The position numbers and the translations under genes are program-made. Below the pieces are notes generated by a model, which made no database searches, was not told where the DNA came from, and was given only the letters and a program-made list of their open reading frames with translations. Shown in pieces: positions 27,355-35,503 of a stretch of 43,307 bases of DNA; positions within the stretch are counted from its first letter, which is position 1, and each line of letters opens with the position of its first letter. Where the stretch lies: the NCBI GenBank assembly GCA_029778235.1, contig JAKOQS010000328.1, forward strand, positions 1-43,307, read 5' to 3'. This stretch comes from Chloroflexota bacterium (GTDB lineage: Bacteria > Chloroflexota > Limnocylindria > Limnocylindrales > CSP1-4).

Positions 27355-29009
27355 GCCATCACCTCCGCCGGCTCGTCGATCGTGCAGACGCCCGCGGGGC
27401 ACCGCCGCTCCTCGATGTGGGCGAGGTACTCGTCGCGGAAGTAGCGGAGCGTGCTGAAGATCGGGTTCGGCGCGCCCTGGCCGAGGCCGCACAGCGAGGT
27501 CCGCTGGACGATCCCGGCGAGGTGCTCCAGCTGCGCCAGGTCGGCCATCTTCGCCCTGCCGGCGGTGATCCGGTCGAGCAGCATCCACATCTGGGTGGTC
27601 CCGACGCGACACGGCGTGCACTTGCCGCACGACTCGTCGCGGCAGAAGTCCATGAAGTACTTGGCCACGTCCACCATGCACGACGTGTCGTCCATGACGA
27701 TCATCCCGCCGGAGCCCATGAAGGACCCCAGCTCGATGAGCGACTCGTACGTGACCGGGGTGTCGAGATGCTCGGCGGGGATGCAGCCGCCCGACGGGCC
27801 GCCCGTCTGGACGGCCTTGAACGGCCGGCCGTCGATGATCCCGCCGCCGATGTCGAAGATGATCTCGCGGAGGGTCATCCCCATCGGGACCTCGACCAGG
27901 CCCGTGTTGACCACGCGCCCGGCGAGCGCGAAGACCTTGGTCCCCTTGCTCTTCCCGACGCCGATCGCGGCGTACCAGTCCGGGCCCCGCCGCAGGATGG
28001 TGGGGATACTCGCGAACGTCTCGACGTTGTTGATGAGCGTGGGGCAGTCGAACAGGCCGGAGACCGCCGGGTATGGCGGCCGCGGCCGCGGCGTGCCGCG
28101 CCTCCCCTCCACCGACGCGATGAGCGCCGTCTCCTCGCCGCACACGAACGCGCCGGCGCCCAGGCGGATCTGGATGTCGAACGCGAAGGAGGTGTCCATG
28201 ATCCCGGCGCCCAGGTATCCGGCGCGCTGGGCCTGGCGGATCGCCGTCCGGAGCCGGGCCACGGCCAGCGGGTACTCCGCCCGGCAGTAGATGTAGCCCT
28301 CGGTCGCGTGGACCGCGAACGCCGCGATCGTCATCCCCTCGAGGATGCGGTACGGGTCGCTCTCGAGGACGCTGCGGTCCATGAACGCGCCCGGATCGCC
28401 CTCGTCGGCATTGCAGATCACGTACTTCTGCGCGCCCTGTGCCTTCGCGACGGTCGTCCACTTGAGGCCGGTGGGGAAGCCGGCGCCGCCGCGCCCACGG
28501 AGGCCGCTGCGGGTGACCTCCTCGCGGACCTCCGTGGACGTCATGTCGGAGAGGACGCGCCTCAGCGCCTCGTAGCCACCGCGCTCCACGTAGTCGTCCA
28601 GGCTCTCCGGGTCCACCCGCCCGAAGTTCTCGGTGGCGACGCGCAGCTGGCGCTCGAAGAACGGCCCCTGCGGGGCGCGGACGTCCGTCTCCGACACCGC
28701 GCGCAGCGCGTCGACGACGGGCTGCACGGCGTCCGGCGTGACCCGCTCGAAGAGGCGGCCGGTCTCGGCGATCTCCACCAGCGGGCCGGCCGCACAGAGG
28801 CCGAGACAACCGACGCGCTTGACCTCCACGTCGGACATCCCGGCCTCGGCGGCGAGCTCGCGCAGGCGGCCGGTGACCTCGTTCGACTGGAGGGAGAGGC
28901 AGCTTGCCGCCTCGCACACGTACGCGGTCGCGCGCGCGGGCTCCTCCGCGATCTCCTCCGTGATCACGCGGCGGCGGACGTGCCGCGCCGCGGCGGGCAT
29001 CTCGCTCAC
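27351..29009 (-). CDS. hoxF: NAD-linked hydrogenase diaphorase subunit HoxF
   Basis: This 552-residue subunit is where NAD(H) meets FMN. An N-terminal thioredoxin-like [2Fe-2S] domain has C32, C37, C68 and C72. The FMN and NAD site includes [14 protein letters not shown] and [30 protein letters not shown] follows in the fold. The C-terminal [4Fe-4S] site is [12 protein letters not shown] with [13 protein letters not shown] 29009 overlaps the hoxE stop (GTGA), and ends four bases inside hoxU. Confidence 0.95.
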   Translation of the reverse strand: MSEMPAAARHVRRRVITEEIAEEPARATAYVCEAASCLSLQSNEVTGRLRELAAEAGMSDVEVKRVGCLGLCAAGPLVEIAETGRLFERVTPDAVQPVVDALRAVSETDVRAPQGPFFERQLRVATENFGRVDPESLDDYVERGGYEALRRVLSDMTSTEVREEVTRSGLRGRGGAGFPTGLKWTTVAKAQGAQKYVICNADEGDPGAFMDRSVLESDPYRILEGMTIAAFAVHATEGYIYCRAEYPLAVARLRTAIRQAQRAGYLGAGIMDTSFAFDIQIRLGAGAFVCGEETALIASVEGRRGTPRPRPPYPAVSGLFDCPTLINNVETFASIPTILRRGPDWYAAIGVGKSKGTKVFALAGRVVNTGLVEVPMGMTLREIIFDIGGGIIDGRPFKAVQTGGPSGGCIPAEHLDTPVTYESLIELGSFMGSGGMIVMDDTSCMVDVAKYFMDFCRDESCGKCTPCRVGTTQMWMLLDRITAGRAKMADLAQLEHLAGIVQRTSLCGLGQGAPNPIFSTLRYFRDEYLAHIEERRCPAGVCTIDEPAEVMA

Positions 29010-29497
29010 ATCGCCTCCAGTCGCGCGACCAGGTCGGCCGCGCGCACCTTGCCCTGCACGTCACCGTCGACGATGACGGCGGGGGCCAGGCTGCATGCCC
29101 CGAGGCATCGTGCCGTGAGGAGCGAGACCTTGCCGTCGGCGGTCGTCTCCTTCGGCCGGACACCGAGCGAGCGGTCCAGCCCGGACAGGATCTCCTTGGC
29201 CCCGTTGATGTAGCAGGCCGTGCCGGTGCAGACCACGCAGGTGTGCTCGCCCTGGGGCTTCAGGGTGAAGAACGAGTAGAAGGTCGCGACGCCGTACACG
29301 CGCGAGTGGGGGACGCCCAGCGTGTCGCCGACGAAGTGGAGCGCGGCGTCGTCGAGGTACCCGAACGCCTCCTGCGCCGCGTGCAGCGCCTCGATCAGCG
29401 CGTACGGGCGGTCGCCCAGGCGGCGCATCCGCGTCTCGACGATCCTCCAGCGCTTGTCGTCGCTGGGCGCCGAGGGCTTGGCATACCGGATGGGCAT
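29006..29497 (-). CDS. hoxE: NAD-linked hydrogenase subunit HoxE (NuoE-like)
   Basis: This 163-residue thioredoxin-like [2Fe-2S] protein has C90 and C95 (CTGTAC) with C131 and C135 (RCLGAC). It is the first gene of the leftward hydrogenase operon hoxEFUYH-hoxW-hypA. Presence of HoxE points to the bidirectional five-subunit form instead of the four-subunit HoxFUYH. ATG 29497 follows GGAGG with seven bases between. Confidence 0.94.
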   Translation of the reverse strand: MPIRYAKPSAPSDDKRWRIVETRMRRLGDRPYALIEALHAAQEAFGYLDDAALHFVGDTLGVPHSRVYGVATFYSFFTLKPQGEHTCVVCTGTACYINGAKEILSGLDRSLGVRPKETTADGKVSLLTARCLGACSLAPAVIVDGDVQGKVRAADLVARLEAM

Positions 29498-30264
29498 CCG
29501 CCGTCCTCCGATCTCGTGAGCCGGGGCGCCGGGCGCGGGGTCCGGCGCGGTGCATGCGGTCCGTGGCGATCCCGAGCCGCCGCTGCCCCTCGGATCCCGA
29601 GGGCGGCGGCATCCGGGACCTGCCGAGACGAATGGTACGGACCTTTGGAGCGGATGAGAAGGGGCCGGTGTGCCCGACTCGGAGATGCCCCCTCGCCCCT
29701 CCGCGAGGGGCCGGGGGGCGTGTGTCGGTGATCCCCGGCGCCAGCCGCGCTCCCAGGGCTGGATCGGGCCGAGCACGGCGGGGCCCGGGGCTGGCCGGAC
29801 CCGGGCACTTCCGCCGGATGCACACGGGATGGGCACGTGGCGACGTCGGCCGACCATCCGGGGTCGATCCCACGCTCGACCCGGGGCTCGGTGAGCGTGC
29901 CGGGGACCGGAGCCTCCTCGTTTGCGAGCGTGGAGTCCCCGCTCCCGCCCGCCACGTGCCCACCCGGCGCGCATCTGGCGCATCTGGCAAGGATCGCAGG
30001 GATCGCGGCGGCGGGCGGGGCGGCGGGCGGCCGAGAGCGGCAGGGCGAGGCGCCGGCAGCACGGGAGGCGATGTGCGGGTCGGCGCAGGGCGCCGGGGGG
30101 CTGGCGACCGCTCCTAGAATCGAGGTGTCGGACGCGCGATCCCATGTGCGCCGGGGGGCCGCGCCCATCGTCCGCCGGTCCGGCGGAAGGTCCGCTGGAT
30201 GGCCCACTCGTATGCGCGCGCCCCGGCCCGAGGGCCGGGGACGCACGCGCGGAGGGACGGACAG
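29498..30264. other. Long gene-free region between hoxE and the secreted repeat protein
   Basis: These 767 bp have no convincing gene; the open frames here are compositional artefacts rich in Arg, Pro, Ala and Ser. Visible elements are a possible hox promoter (29632-29660), an 8-bp GC hairpin (29689-29696 with 29703-29710, 6-base loop), a double GCGCATCTGG-type repeat near 29969-29988, and a -10-like TAGAAT at 30115-30120 for the rightward gene without a matching -35. Confidence 0.55.
29632..29660 (-). promoter_or_regulatory. Weak candidate promoter of the hox operon
   Basis: On the leftward strand TTCTCA (29660-29655) and TACCAT (29637-29632) are 17 bp apart, each matching four of six consensus bases. 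It would give a leader of about 130 nt before hoxE. Confidence 0.3.
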
Positions 30265-31953
30265 ATGGGCATCGGACGCACCTCACCGCCGCGACATCCC
30301 GTCGCCGCGATGGCGGCACTCCTCGTCCTCGGCGTCCTTTCGAGCCCACCGCCTGTTGTCGCCGGGTCGCCGCAGACCGCCGGCGGCGTGCGGGCCGCGG
30401 CGCCATCCATCCTCGTCACGGCACCGGCGACCGGCGCCGCGGCGATCCCCGCGGGGCGGGCCCGGGTCGGCGGCAGCGGCGCGTGGACCGACCTCCACGG
30501 TCTGGTCCTCACGGAGCAGTACGTGACCGACCTCGCGACGAACGACCGCATCGACCTCGAGCTGCCGATCGGCTTCGAATGGAACATCCATGTGACGGCG
30601 GCGCCGTCGGTCACCGGCTGCGAGCTCCGATCGTCCTCGGTGTCCTACCCGTCCGAAGGTGTCGCCTCGATCCGGATGATCCTGGGCATGGGCGGGCCGG
30701 GCGGCGATCCATGCAGGATCGCGTACCAGGTCCTGCAGGTCCGGCCCGTGAGCGCGACGATGCTCGCACGGGGCGGCCCCATCCACATCCGGATCCGCGA
30801 GGCCACGCCGCCGTCCGCGACGCTCGTCGGCCCCACCGCGGGCCCGGTGGGCATGGTGGTGACGAGCCCCACGTGGCCGTCCATCGTGCCGGCCACGGGC
30901 GGGGACGCGATCCCGCCGTCCACCGCTGCGACGGGCGGCACGGGCGCGTGGACGACCCTGACCGGTCCCGTGATCGAGGAGACCGCGGACCTTCAGCTCC
31001 TCGTGGGGATGACCGTCATCCTCCTGCTGCCACCCGGGTTCGAGTGGAACCGCGCGATCGACCTTCATCCGCAGGTGACCGGGTGCGACCGGGCGCTTGG
31101 CGGCAACCGGTACCAGGAAGGGTCGAGGCCGGTGCTCTTCGACGTGATCGATGCGCCCGGCTGGCCGGCGACGTACGGACGATGCCGCATCGACTTCGGG
31201 TCCGTGCTGCTCCTCCGTCCCGTGGACGCATCCGGGCCGGCCGCGACGAGCGGGCAGCTGACGGTCGTGGTCCTCGTGCCCGGTGCCACGGCTCCCCTCA
31301 CCCTTCCCGGCGGCGGCGGCACGATCGCCCTTGCGACACCGCCCCCGGCCGTGTCCCTCTCGCTCGCGGCGAACGCCCCGACGATGGTCAACGGCGCGAT
31401 CCTCTGGGGCGAGGGGGTGGACCTCGTGACGACGGCGCCCGTGGGGACGGCGTTCACGCTGCAGGTCACGACGGACAACGAGACGTGGACGACGCTCGCC
31501 GACGCGACCGGGACAGCCCTCGCGTTCACGATCGGCGCCGACGGGAGCTCCACCTACCGGTATCGGCCCGTCCGCAACTACTGGTACCGCGCGGTCGCGG
31601 GGACCTCGGTGTCGAACACCCCGCGCGTCACCGTCCGCCAGACGATCGTCATCCGCCCGATCCATGACGGCACGCGGCGGGTGGCCGCGGGGACCTCCGT
31701 CACGTTCAACGCGACCGTCCGCCCCGCCGGGCCCGCCCTCCCGACGGCGAGCGTCCGGTTCGAGCTGTATCGGCGGTCCGGGTCGCGCTGGATCCTCTCG
31801 CAGAGCGTCGCCGTCGCTGCGGACCCTGCCGGCGTCGCCTCCACGACGTTCACGTTCGCGCGGGGATCCTGGTACGTCCGCGCCCAGGCGCAGCCCACCC
31901 GGGTGAACGCGAACAGCCTCTGGACGCCGAGCCAGCACTACACGGCGCCCTGA
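30265..31953 (+). CDS. Secreted protein with a duplicated domain and a C-terminal Ig-like domain
   Basis: This 562-residue protein has a signal peptide (hydrophobic 13-34). Two halves repeat the same pattern at about 58-185 and 215-340. Each has a GGxGAWT start, the segment LPxGFEWN (100-107 and 255-262), a VTGC cysteine (C119, C274), a second cysteine in CRI (C150, C307) and LLRPV-like strands. The paired cysteines suggest one disulfide per domain. The last ~110 residues look like a bacterial Ig-like fold (AAGTSVTFNATVRPAG). No enzyme motif is seen, and it may be a surface or adhesive protein. ATG 30265 follows GGAGGG with eight bases between. Confidence 0.75.
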   Translation: MGIGRTSPPRHPVAAMAALLVLGVLSSPPPVVAGSPQTAGGVRAAAPSILVTAPATGAAAIPAGRARVGGSGAWTDLHGLVLTEQYVTDLATNDRIDLELPIGFEWNIHVTAAPSVTGCELRSSSVSYPSEGVASIRMILGMGGPGGDPCRIAYQVLQVRPVSATMLARGGPIHIRIREATPPSATLVGPTAGPVGMVVTSPTWPSIVPATGGDAIPPSTAATGGTGAWTTLTGPVIEETADLQLLVGMTVILLLPPGFEWNRAIDLHPQVTGCDRALGGNRYQEGSRPVLFDVIDAPGWPATYGRCRIDFGSVLLLRPVDASGPAATSGQLTVVVLVPGATAPLTLPGGGGTIALATPPPAVSLSLAANAPTMVNGAILWGEGVDLVTTAPVGTAFTLQVTTDNETWTTLADATGTALAFTIGADGSSTYRYRPVRNYWYRAVAGTSVSNTPRVTVRQTIVIRPIHDGTRRVAAGTSVTFNATVRPAGPALPTASVRFELYRRSGSRWILSQSVAVAADPAGVASTTFTFARGSWYVRAQAQPTRVNANSLWTPSQHYTAP

Positions 31954-32027
31954 GTCGGGCGGCCGGCGGAGAGGCGGCGAGGGCGGCTGCGGGTGCGGGC
32001 TCTCGCCCCGTCCCGGACCGGTCGGGC

Positions 32028-32056
32028 TTGACGCCGTTCCCCGGCCCTCCTACCGT
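32028..32056 (+). promoter_or_regulatory. Promoter of the inositol-type operon
   Basis: TTGACG (32028-32033) and TACCGT (32051-32056) are separated by exactly 17 bp. The predicted start falls near 32063, inside the LacI-type operator. The leader to the first gene is about 120 nt. Confidence 0.65.
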
Positions 32057-32057
32057 T

Positions 32058-32073
32058 GTGCAATCGGTTGCAC
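32058..32073. promoter_or_regulatory. LacI-family operator
   Basis: GTGCAATCGGTTGCAC has perfect 6-bp arms around a central CG, the hallmark of LacI/GalR-type sites. It begins one base after the -10 hexamer and spans the predicted transcription start, a classic repression position. No LacI gene is in the window. Confidence 0.7.
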
Positions 32074-32182
32074 GCCGCTGCTCACGATGCGGTCGCACGC
32101 CGTCGCCCACGACGCGGCGCACGCCCGTCGCCCACGCCGCCGCCCACGCCGGGGACGCGGCCGCCATAGATGGAGGAAGGGC

Positions 32183-33421
32183 ATGCCCGGACCCGGGATC
32201 GAGCTCGTCGGCGCGGAGGAGATCGCCGAGGTCCTCGAGGTGATGAACAGCGGCTTCCTGAGCCGCTACGGCCCCGCGGACGACCCGAGGTTCCTCGCCA
32301 AGACGCACCGGCTGGAGGAGGAGGTCGCCGCCCTCACCGGCGTGCGGCATGCGCTCGCCCTCAGCGGCGGCGGCTCGGCCGCGCTGTGGATCGCGCTCCT
32401 CGCGCTGGGCGTCGGCGCGGGGGACGAGGTCATCGTCCCCGGCTTCACCTTCGTCGCGTCCATCTCGTCCGTGGTGTACACGGGCGCGACGCCGGTGCTC
32501 GCCGAGGTGGACGACACGTTCGACCTCGACCCTGCCGACGTTGAGGCGAGGATCACGCCCCGGACGAAGGCCATCGTCGCCGTCCACATGCTCGGCGCCC
32601 CTGCCCGTCTCGACGAGCTCAAGGCCGTCGCCGACCGCCACGGGGTCCCCATCCTCGAGGACTGCTGCCAGGCGTTCGGGGCGAGGTACAAGGGGCGCGG
32701 GATCGGGAGCGTCGGGGCGATCGGCGCGTTCAGCTTCAACGAGTACAAGACGATCACGTGCGGCGACGGCGGGATGATCGTCACGGACGACGACGAGCTG
32801 TACGAGCGGTGCTTCGCGATCCACGACCAGGGACACGCGCCGTATCGGCTGGAATCGCGCTACGCGCCGCGGCCGTTCCTGGGGATGAACTTCCGGATGA
32901 CCGAGCTGCCGAGCGCCGTCCTGCTCGCGCAGCTGCGCAAGCTCGACCGGATCCGGACGCACCTCCACGCCAACAAGGCGATCGTGCGCGACATGCTCGA
33001 GGAGGTCCCGGACATCGGGTTCCGCACCCTGACCGACCCGGAGGGCGAGCTCGCGACGCACCTCGTGACCGTCCTGCCGTCCGCGGAGATCGCCGGAGCG
33101 GTCGCGGCGGAGGTGGGAGCGATCACGCTCGACCAGTCCGGCTGGCACGTCTACAGCAAGATGAACCACCTCATCGAGCGGCGGACCGCCACCGGGAAGG
33201 GCTACCCGTTCGACATGCCGGCGGAGGACCACCCGGTCCCCGACTACCGACCCGGGACGCTGCCCCGGACGGATGCGCTGCTCGCCCGTTCGATCAGCAT
33301 CGGCATCGGGATCCGCGACCCCAACCTGGCCGCCTTCGGCATCCGGATGCGCGACGGGGAGGCGGAGGCGCGCGCCTGTGCCGCGACCTTCCGCGACGCC
33401 GTGATCCGGAACCTGCACTGA
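32183..33421 (+). CDS. DegT/DnrJ/EryC1/StrS family PLP-dependent aminotransferase
   Basis: This 412-residue sugar-aminotransferase-type enzyme has the PLP-binding lysine K189 in FSFNEYKTITCGDGGM and D160 in ILEDCCQAFGARYKG for the pyridine nitrogen. The N-terminal FLSRYG and ALSGGGSAALWIALLALG segments fit the family. Relatives include scyllo-inosose aminotransferases, which would suit the inositol context; the acceptor is not decided by sequence. ATG 32183 follows GGAGG. An in-frame ATG at 32087 would add 32 Arg/His-rich residues and lacks a ribosome binding site. It is the first gene after the LacI-controlled promoter. Confidence 0.88.
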   Translation: MPGPGIELVGAEEIAEVLEVMNSGFLSRYGPADDPRFLAKTHRLEEEVAALTGVRHALALSGGGSAALWIALLALGVGAGDEVIVPGFTFVASISSVVYTGATPVLAEVDDTFDLDPADVEARITPRTKAIVAVHMLGAPARLDELKAVADRHGVPILEDCCQAFGARYKGRGIGSVGAIGAFSFNEYKTITCGDGGMIVTDDDELYERCFAIHDQGHAPYRLESRYAPRPFLGMNFRMTELPSAVLLAQLRKLDRIRTHLHANKAIVRDMLEEVPDIGFRTLTDPEGELATHLVTVLPSAEIAGAVAAEVGAITLDQSGWHVYSKMNHLIERRTATGKGYPFDMPAEDHPVPDYRPGTLPRTDALLARSISIGIGIRDPNLAAFGIRMRDGEAEARACAATFRDAVIRNLH

Positions 33422-33490
33422 GCAGGAGGGGCGCGACCTAGACTGTCCGTGGGGGGCGCGAGCGCGCCGCCCGCACGAGGGACCATCCCG

Positions 33491-34336
33491 TTGAGCACCC
33501 AGGAGCCCCGCCTCCTCCGCCGGGCCACCGGACCGGACGTCCACGGCCTGGTCATGGCCGTCGACCCGCCGCTCCCCGGCTGGGAGTGGGTCACGTTCCA
33601 CGCCTGGCGGCTCCGGCCCGGGATGCAGGTGGAACGCGCGGCGGACGACCAGGAGCGGGTGGTCCTGGTGCTCGAAGGTCGCGCACGGGTCCGGGCGGGC
33701 GATCGGGACCTCGGCGTCGTCGGCTCGCGCGACTCGGTCTTCGACGGAGTCCCGGCGCCAGTGGTGGTGGTGGAGCCGGGCCTGTCGGTCGCCGTCGAGG
33801 CGACCACCGCCGCCTTCGTGGCCATCGCGGCCGCCCCGGGCGGCCCCGTGCGGCGGACGGCCGTCATCCAGCCGGAGGCGATCCTCGTCGAGACGCGAGG
33901 CGCCGGCAGCACGCAGCGGACGATCCATCACCTGCTCCCGCCCGGCGGCGACCACGCCGGCCGCCTCATCGCCTTCGAGGCGTACACGCCCGGCGGCCAC
34001 TGGTCCAGCTATCCGCCGCACAAGCACGACACCGAAGACCCGCCGCGGGAGGCGCGCCTGGAGGAGCTGTACTACTTCCGATTCGCGAAGCCGCAGGGCT
34101 TCGCATTCGCCCGCGTCTACACGCAGGACCGGAGCCTCGACGAGACGCTGACGCCGATGGACGGCGACCTCGTGCTCGTCCCCGAGGGCTATCACCCGGT
34201 GGGCGTCCCCGCGGGCTACGACTGCTGGTTCCTCAACGTCATGGCGGGCCCCGGCCGGGAGTGGCGATTCACCCTCGACCCGGACCACGCGTGGCTCATG
34301 GATTGGAGCCCTGCCGCCCCGCGGGCGGGCACGTAG
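33491..34336 (+). CDS. iolB: 5-deoxy-glucuronate isomerase (IolB)
   Basis: This 281-residue double-cupin enzyme converts 5-deoxyglucuronate to 5-dehydro-2-deoxygluconate in myo-inositol breakdown. The metal-site segment HWSSYPPHKHDT with EELYYFRF downstream and the late PEGYHPVGVPAGYDCWFLN are characteristic. The TTG start at 33491 is chosen because GAGGGA lies eight bases upstream and the protein then has the usual length. It is 69 bp after the aminotransferase gene. Confidence 0.92.
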   Translation: MSTQEPRLLRRATGPDVHGLVMAVDPPLPGWEWVTFHAWRLRPGMQVERAADDQERVVLVLEGRARVRAGDRDLGVVGSRDSVFDGVPAPVVVVEPGLSVAVEATTAAFVAIAAAPGGPVRRTAVIQPEAILVETRGAGSTQRTIHHLLPPGGDHAGRLIAFEAYTPGGHWSSYPPHKHDTEDPPREARLEELYYFRFAKPQGFAFARVYTQDRSLDETLTPMDGDLVLVPEGYHPVGVPAGYDCWFLNVMAGPGREWRFTLDPDHAWLMDWSPAAPRAGT

Positions 34337-34400
34337 CGCGGCCGCGACCGGCGCCGGGCAGCGTGCCCGCCGCACGGCCGCGCCGACGGGAGAGAGGTCG

Positions 34401-35432
34401 ATGAGCACGTTCCAGCTGAGGGATCCCGGACGGATCGGCGTCGCGGTCCTGGGCGCCGGGCGGATGGCGCAGACGCACATGCGCACGCTCGCCGGGATCG
34501 GCAACGTGGACGTCGTCGTCGTCGCGGACCCGGTCGCCGCGGCGGCCGAGCAGGGCCGGGAGATCGCCCGGGCGCGGCGGGCGTCGCTCGACCCGCTCGA
34601 GGCGATCGCGGATCCAGACGTGGAGGTCGTCGTGATCGTCACGCCGACGTCCACGCACGCGGAGCTCATCGACGCCTCGCTGCGGGCCGGCAAGGCCGTC
34701 TGGACCGAGAAGCCGATCGCGCAGGAGATCGGCGACACGCGACGGATCGTGGACCTGTGGCGCGCGACCGGGCTGCCGTGCGCGGTCGGGTTCATGCGCC
34801 GGTACGACCCCGGCTACGCCCGCGCCAAGGAGCTGATCGACGCCGGCGAGCTCGGGCGCATCGAGCAGTTCCATGCCTACTCGCGCGACGTCAACCCGCC
34901 GCCGCTCGAGTTCCTCCTCCACGCCGGCGGCTCGTTCCTGGACATGTCCGTCCACGACCTCGACCTCGCGCGCTTCCTGGTGGGAGAGGTGGAGGAGGTC
35001 CATGCGTGGGCGGCCACCCTCTACGACGACCGCTTCACGCAGGCGAACGACTGGGACACCGCCGCGATCTTGCTGAAGTTCCGCAACGGGGCGATGGGCG
35101 TCGTCGAGACGGCCCGGCACTCGACCTGGGGGTACGACATCCGCGCCGAGGTGTGCGGCTCCCTCAACAAGGTCACGGTGGATGCGGACCGCAAGACCCC
35201 GGCCACCGTCACCCACGGCGTGAACCTCCAGCACGACCTGTACGGCGACTTCTTCGACCGGTTCGACGTGGCCTACCGCCGCGAGCTCGAGGTCTTCTTC
35301 GAGGACCTCGTGGCCGGCCGGACGCCGCTCCCCGGGCCGGAGGACGCGCTGGAGACGCTGCGGCTCGCGGTCGCGTGCACCCGCTCGTGGCGCGAGAACC
35401 GCCCCGTGCGGCTCGACGAGGTCACCGAGTAG
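34401..35432 (+). CDS. iolG: Gfo/Idh/MocA oxidoreductase, probable inositol 2-dehydrogenase (IolG-like)
   Basis: This 343-residue NAD(P)-dependent sugar dehydrogenase has a Rossmann domain with GAGRMAQTHMRTL near residue 18 and the catalytic-lysine motif WTEKPIA. A C-terminal substrate domain follows (GFMRRYDPGYARAKELIDAG, then GGSFLDMSVHDLDLARFLVG with the active-site D and H). These are close to bacterial myo-inositol dehydrogenases, the first step of the pathway. Context with iolB, iolD and iolE supports it; activity on scyllo- or chiro-inositol is equally possible. ATG follows GGGAGAGAGG. Confidence 0.88.
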   Translation: MSTFQLRDPGRIGVAVLGAGRMAQTHMRTLAGIGNVDVVVVADPVAAAAEQGREIARARRASLDPLEAIADPDVEVVVIVTPTSTHAELIDASLRAGKAVWTEKPIAQEIGDTRRIVDLWRATGLPCAVGFMRRYDPGYARAKELIDAGELGRIEQFHAYSRDVNPPPLEFLLHAGGSFLDMSVHDLDLARFLVGEVEEVHAWAATLYDDRFTQANDWDTAAILLKFRNGAMGVVETARHSTWGYDIRAEVCGSLNKVTVDADRKTPATVTHGVNLQHDLYGDFFDRFDVAYRRELEVFFEDLVAGRTPLPGPEDALETLRLAVACTRSWRENRPVRLDEVTE

Positions 35433-35503
35433 CGGATCCGTCGGCGGGACCGGGCCGGCCCGACGGACGGCCCGGCCCCGCGGGGGCATCGGGAGGAGAG
35501 GAG

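Noticed and set aside
29689-29710. GC hairpin as a transcription terminator
   Set aside because: The stem is perfect over 8 bp, but no T-run follows on either strand and no gene ends nearby.
29395-30246. 283-codon reverse frame filling the hoxE upstream region
   Set aside because: Composition is Arg/Pro/Ala/Ser with no family resemblance, it overlaps hoxE in another frame, and no ribosome binding site precedes it.
32087-32182. Upstream in-frame ATG as start of the DegT aminotransferase
   Set aside because: It would add 32 Arg/His-rich residues without a ribosome binding site; the ATG at 32183 has GGAGG and fits the family length.
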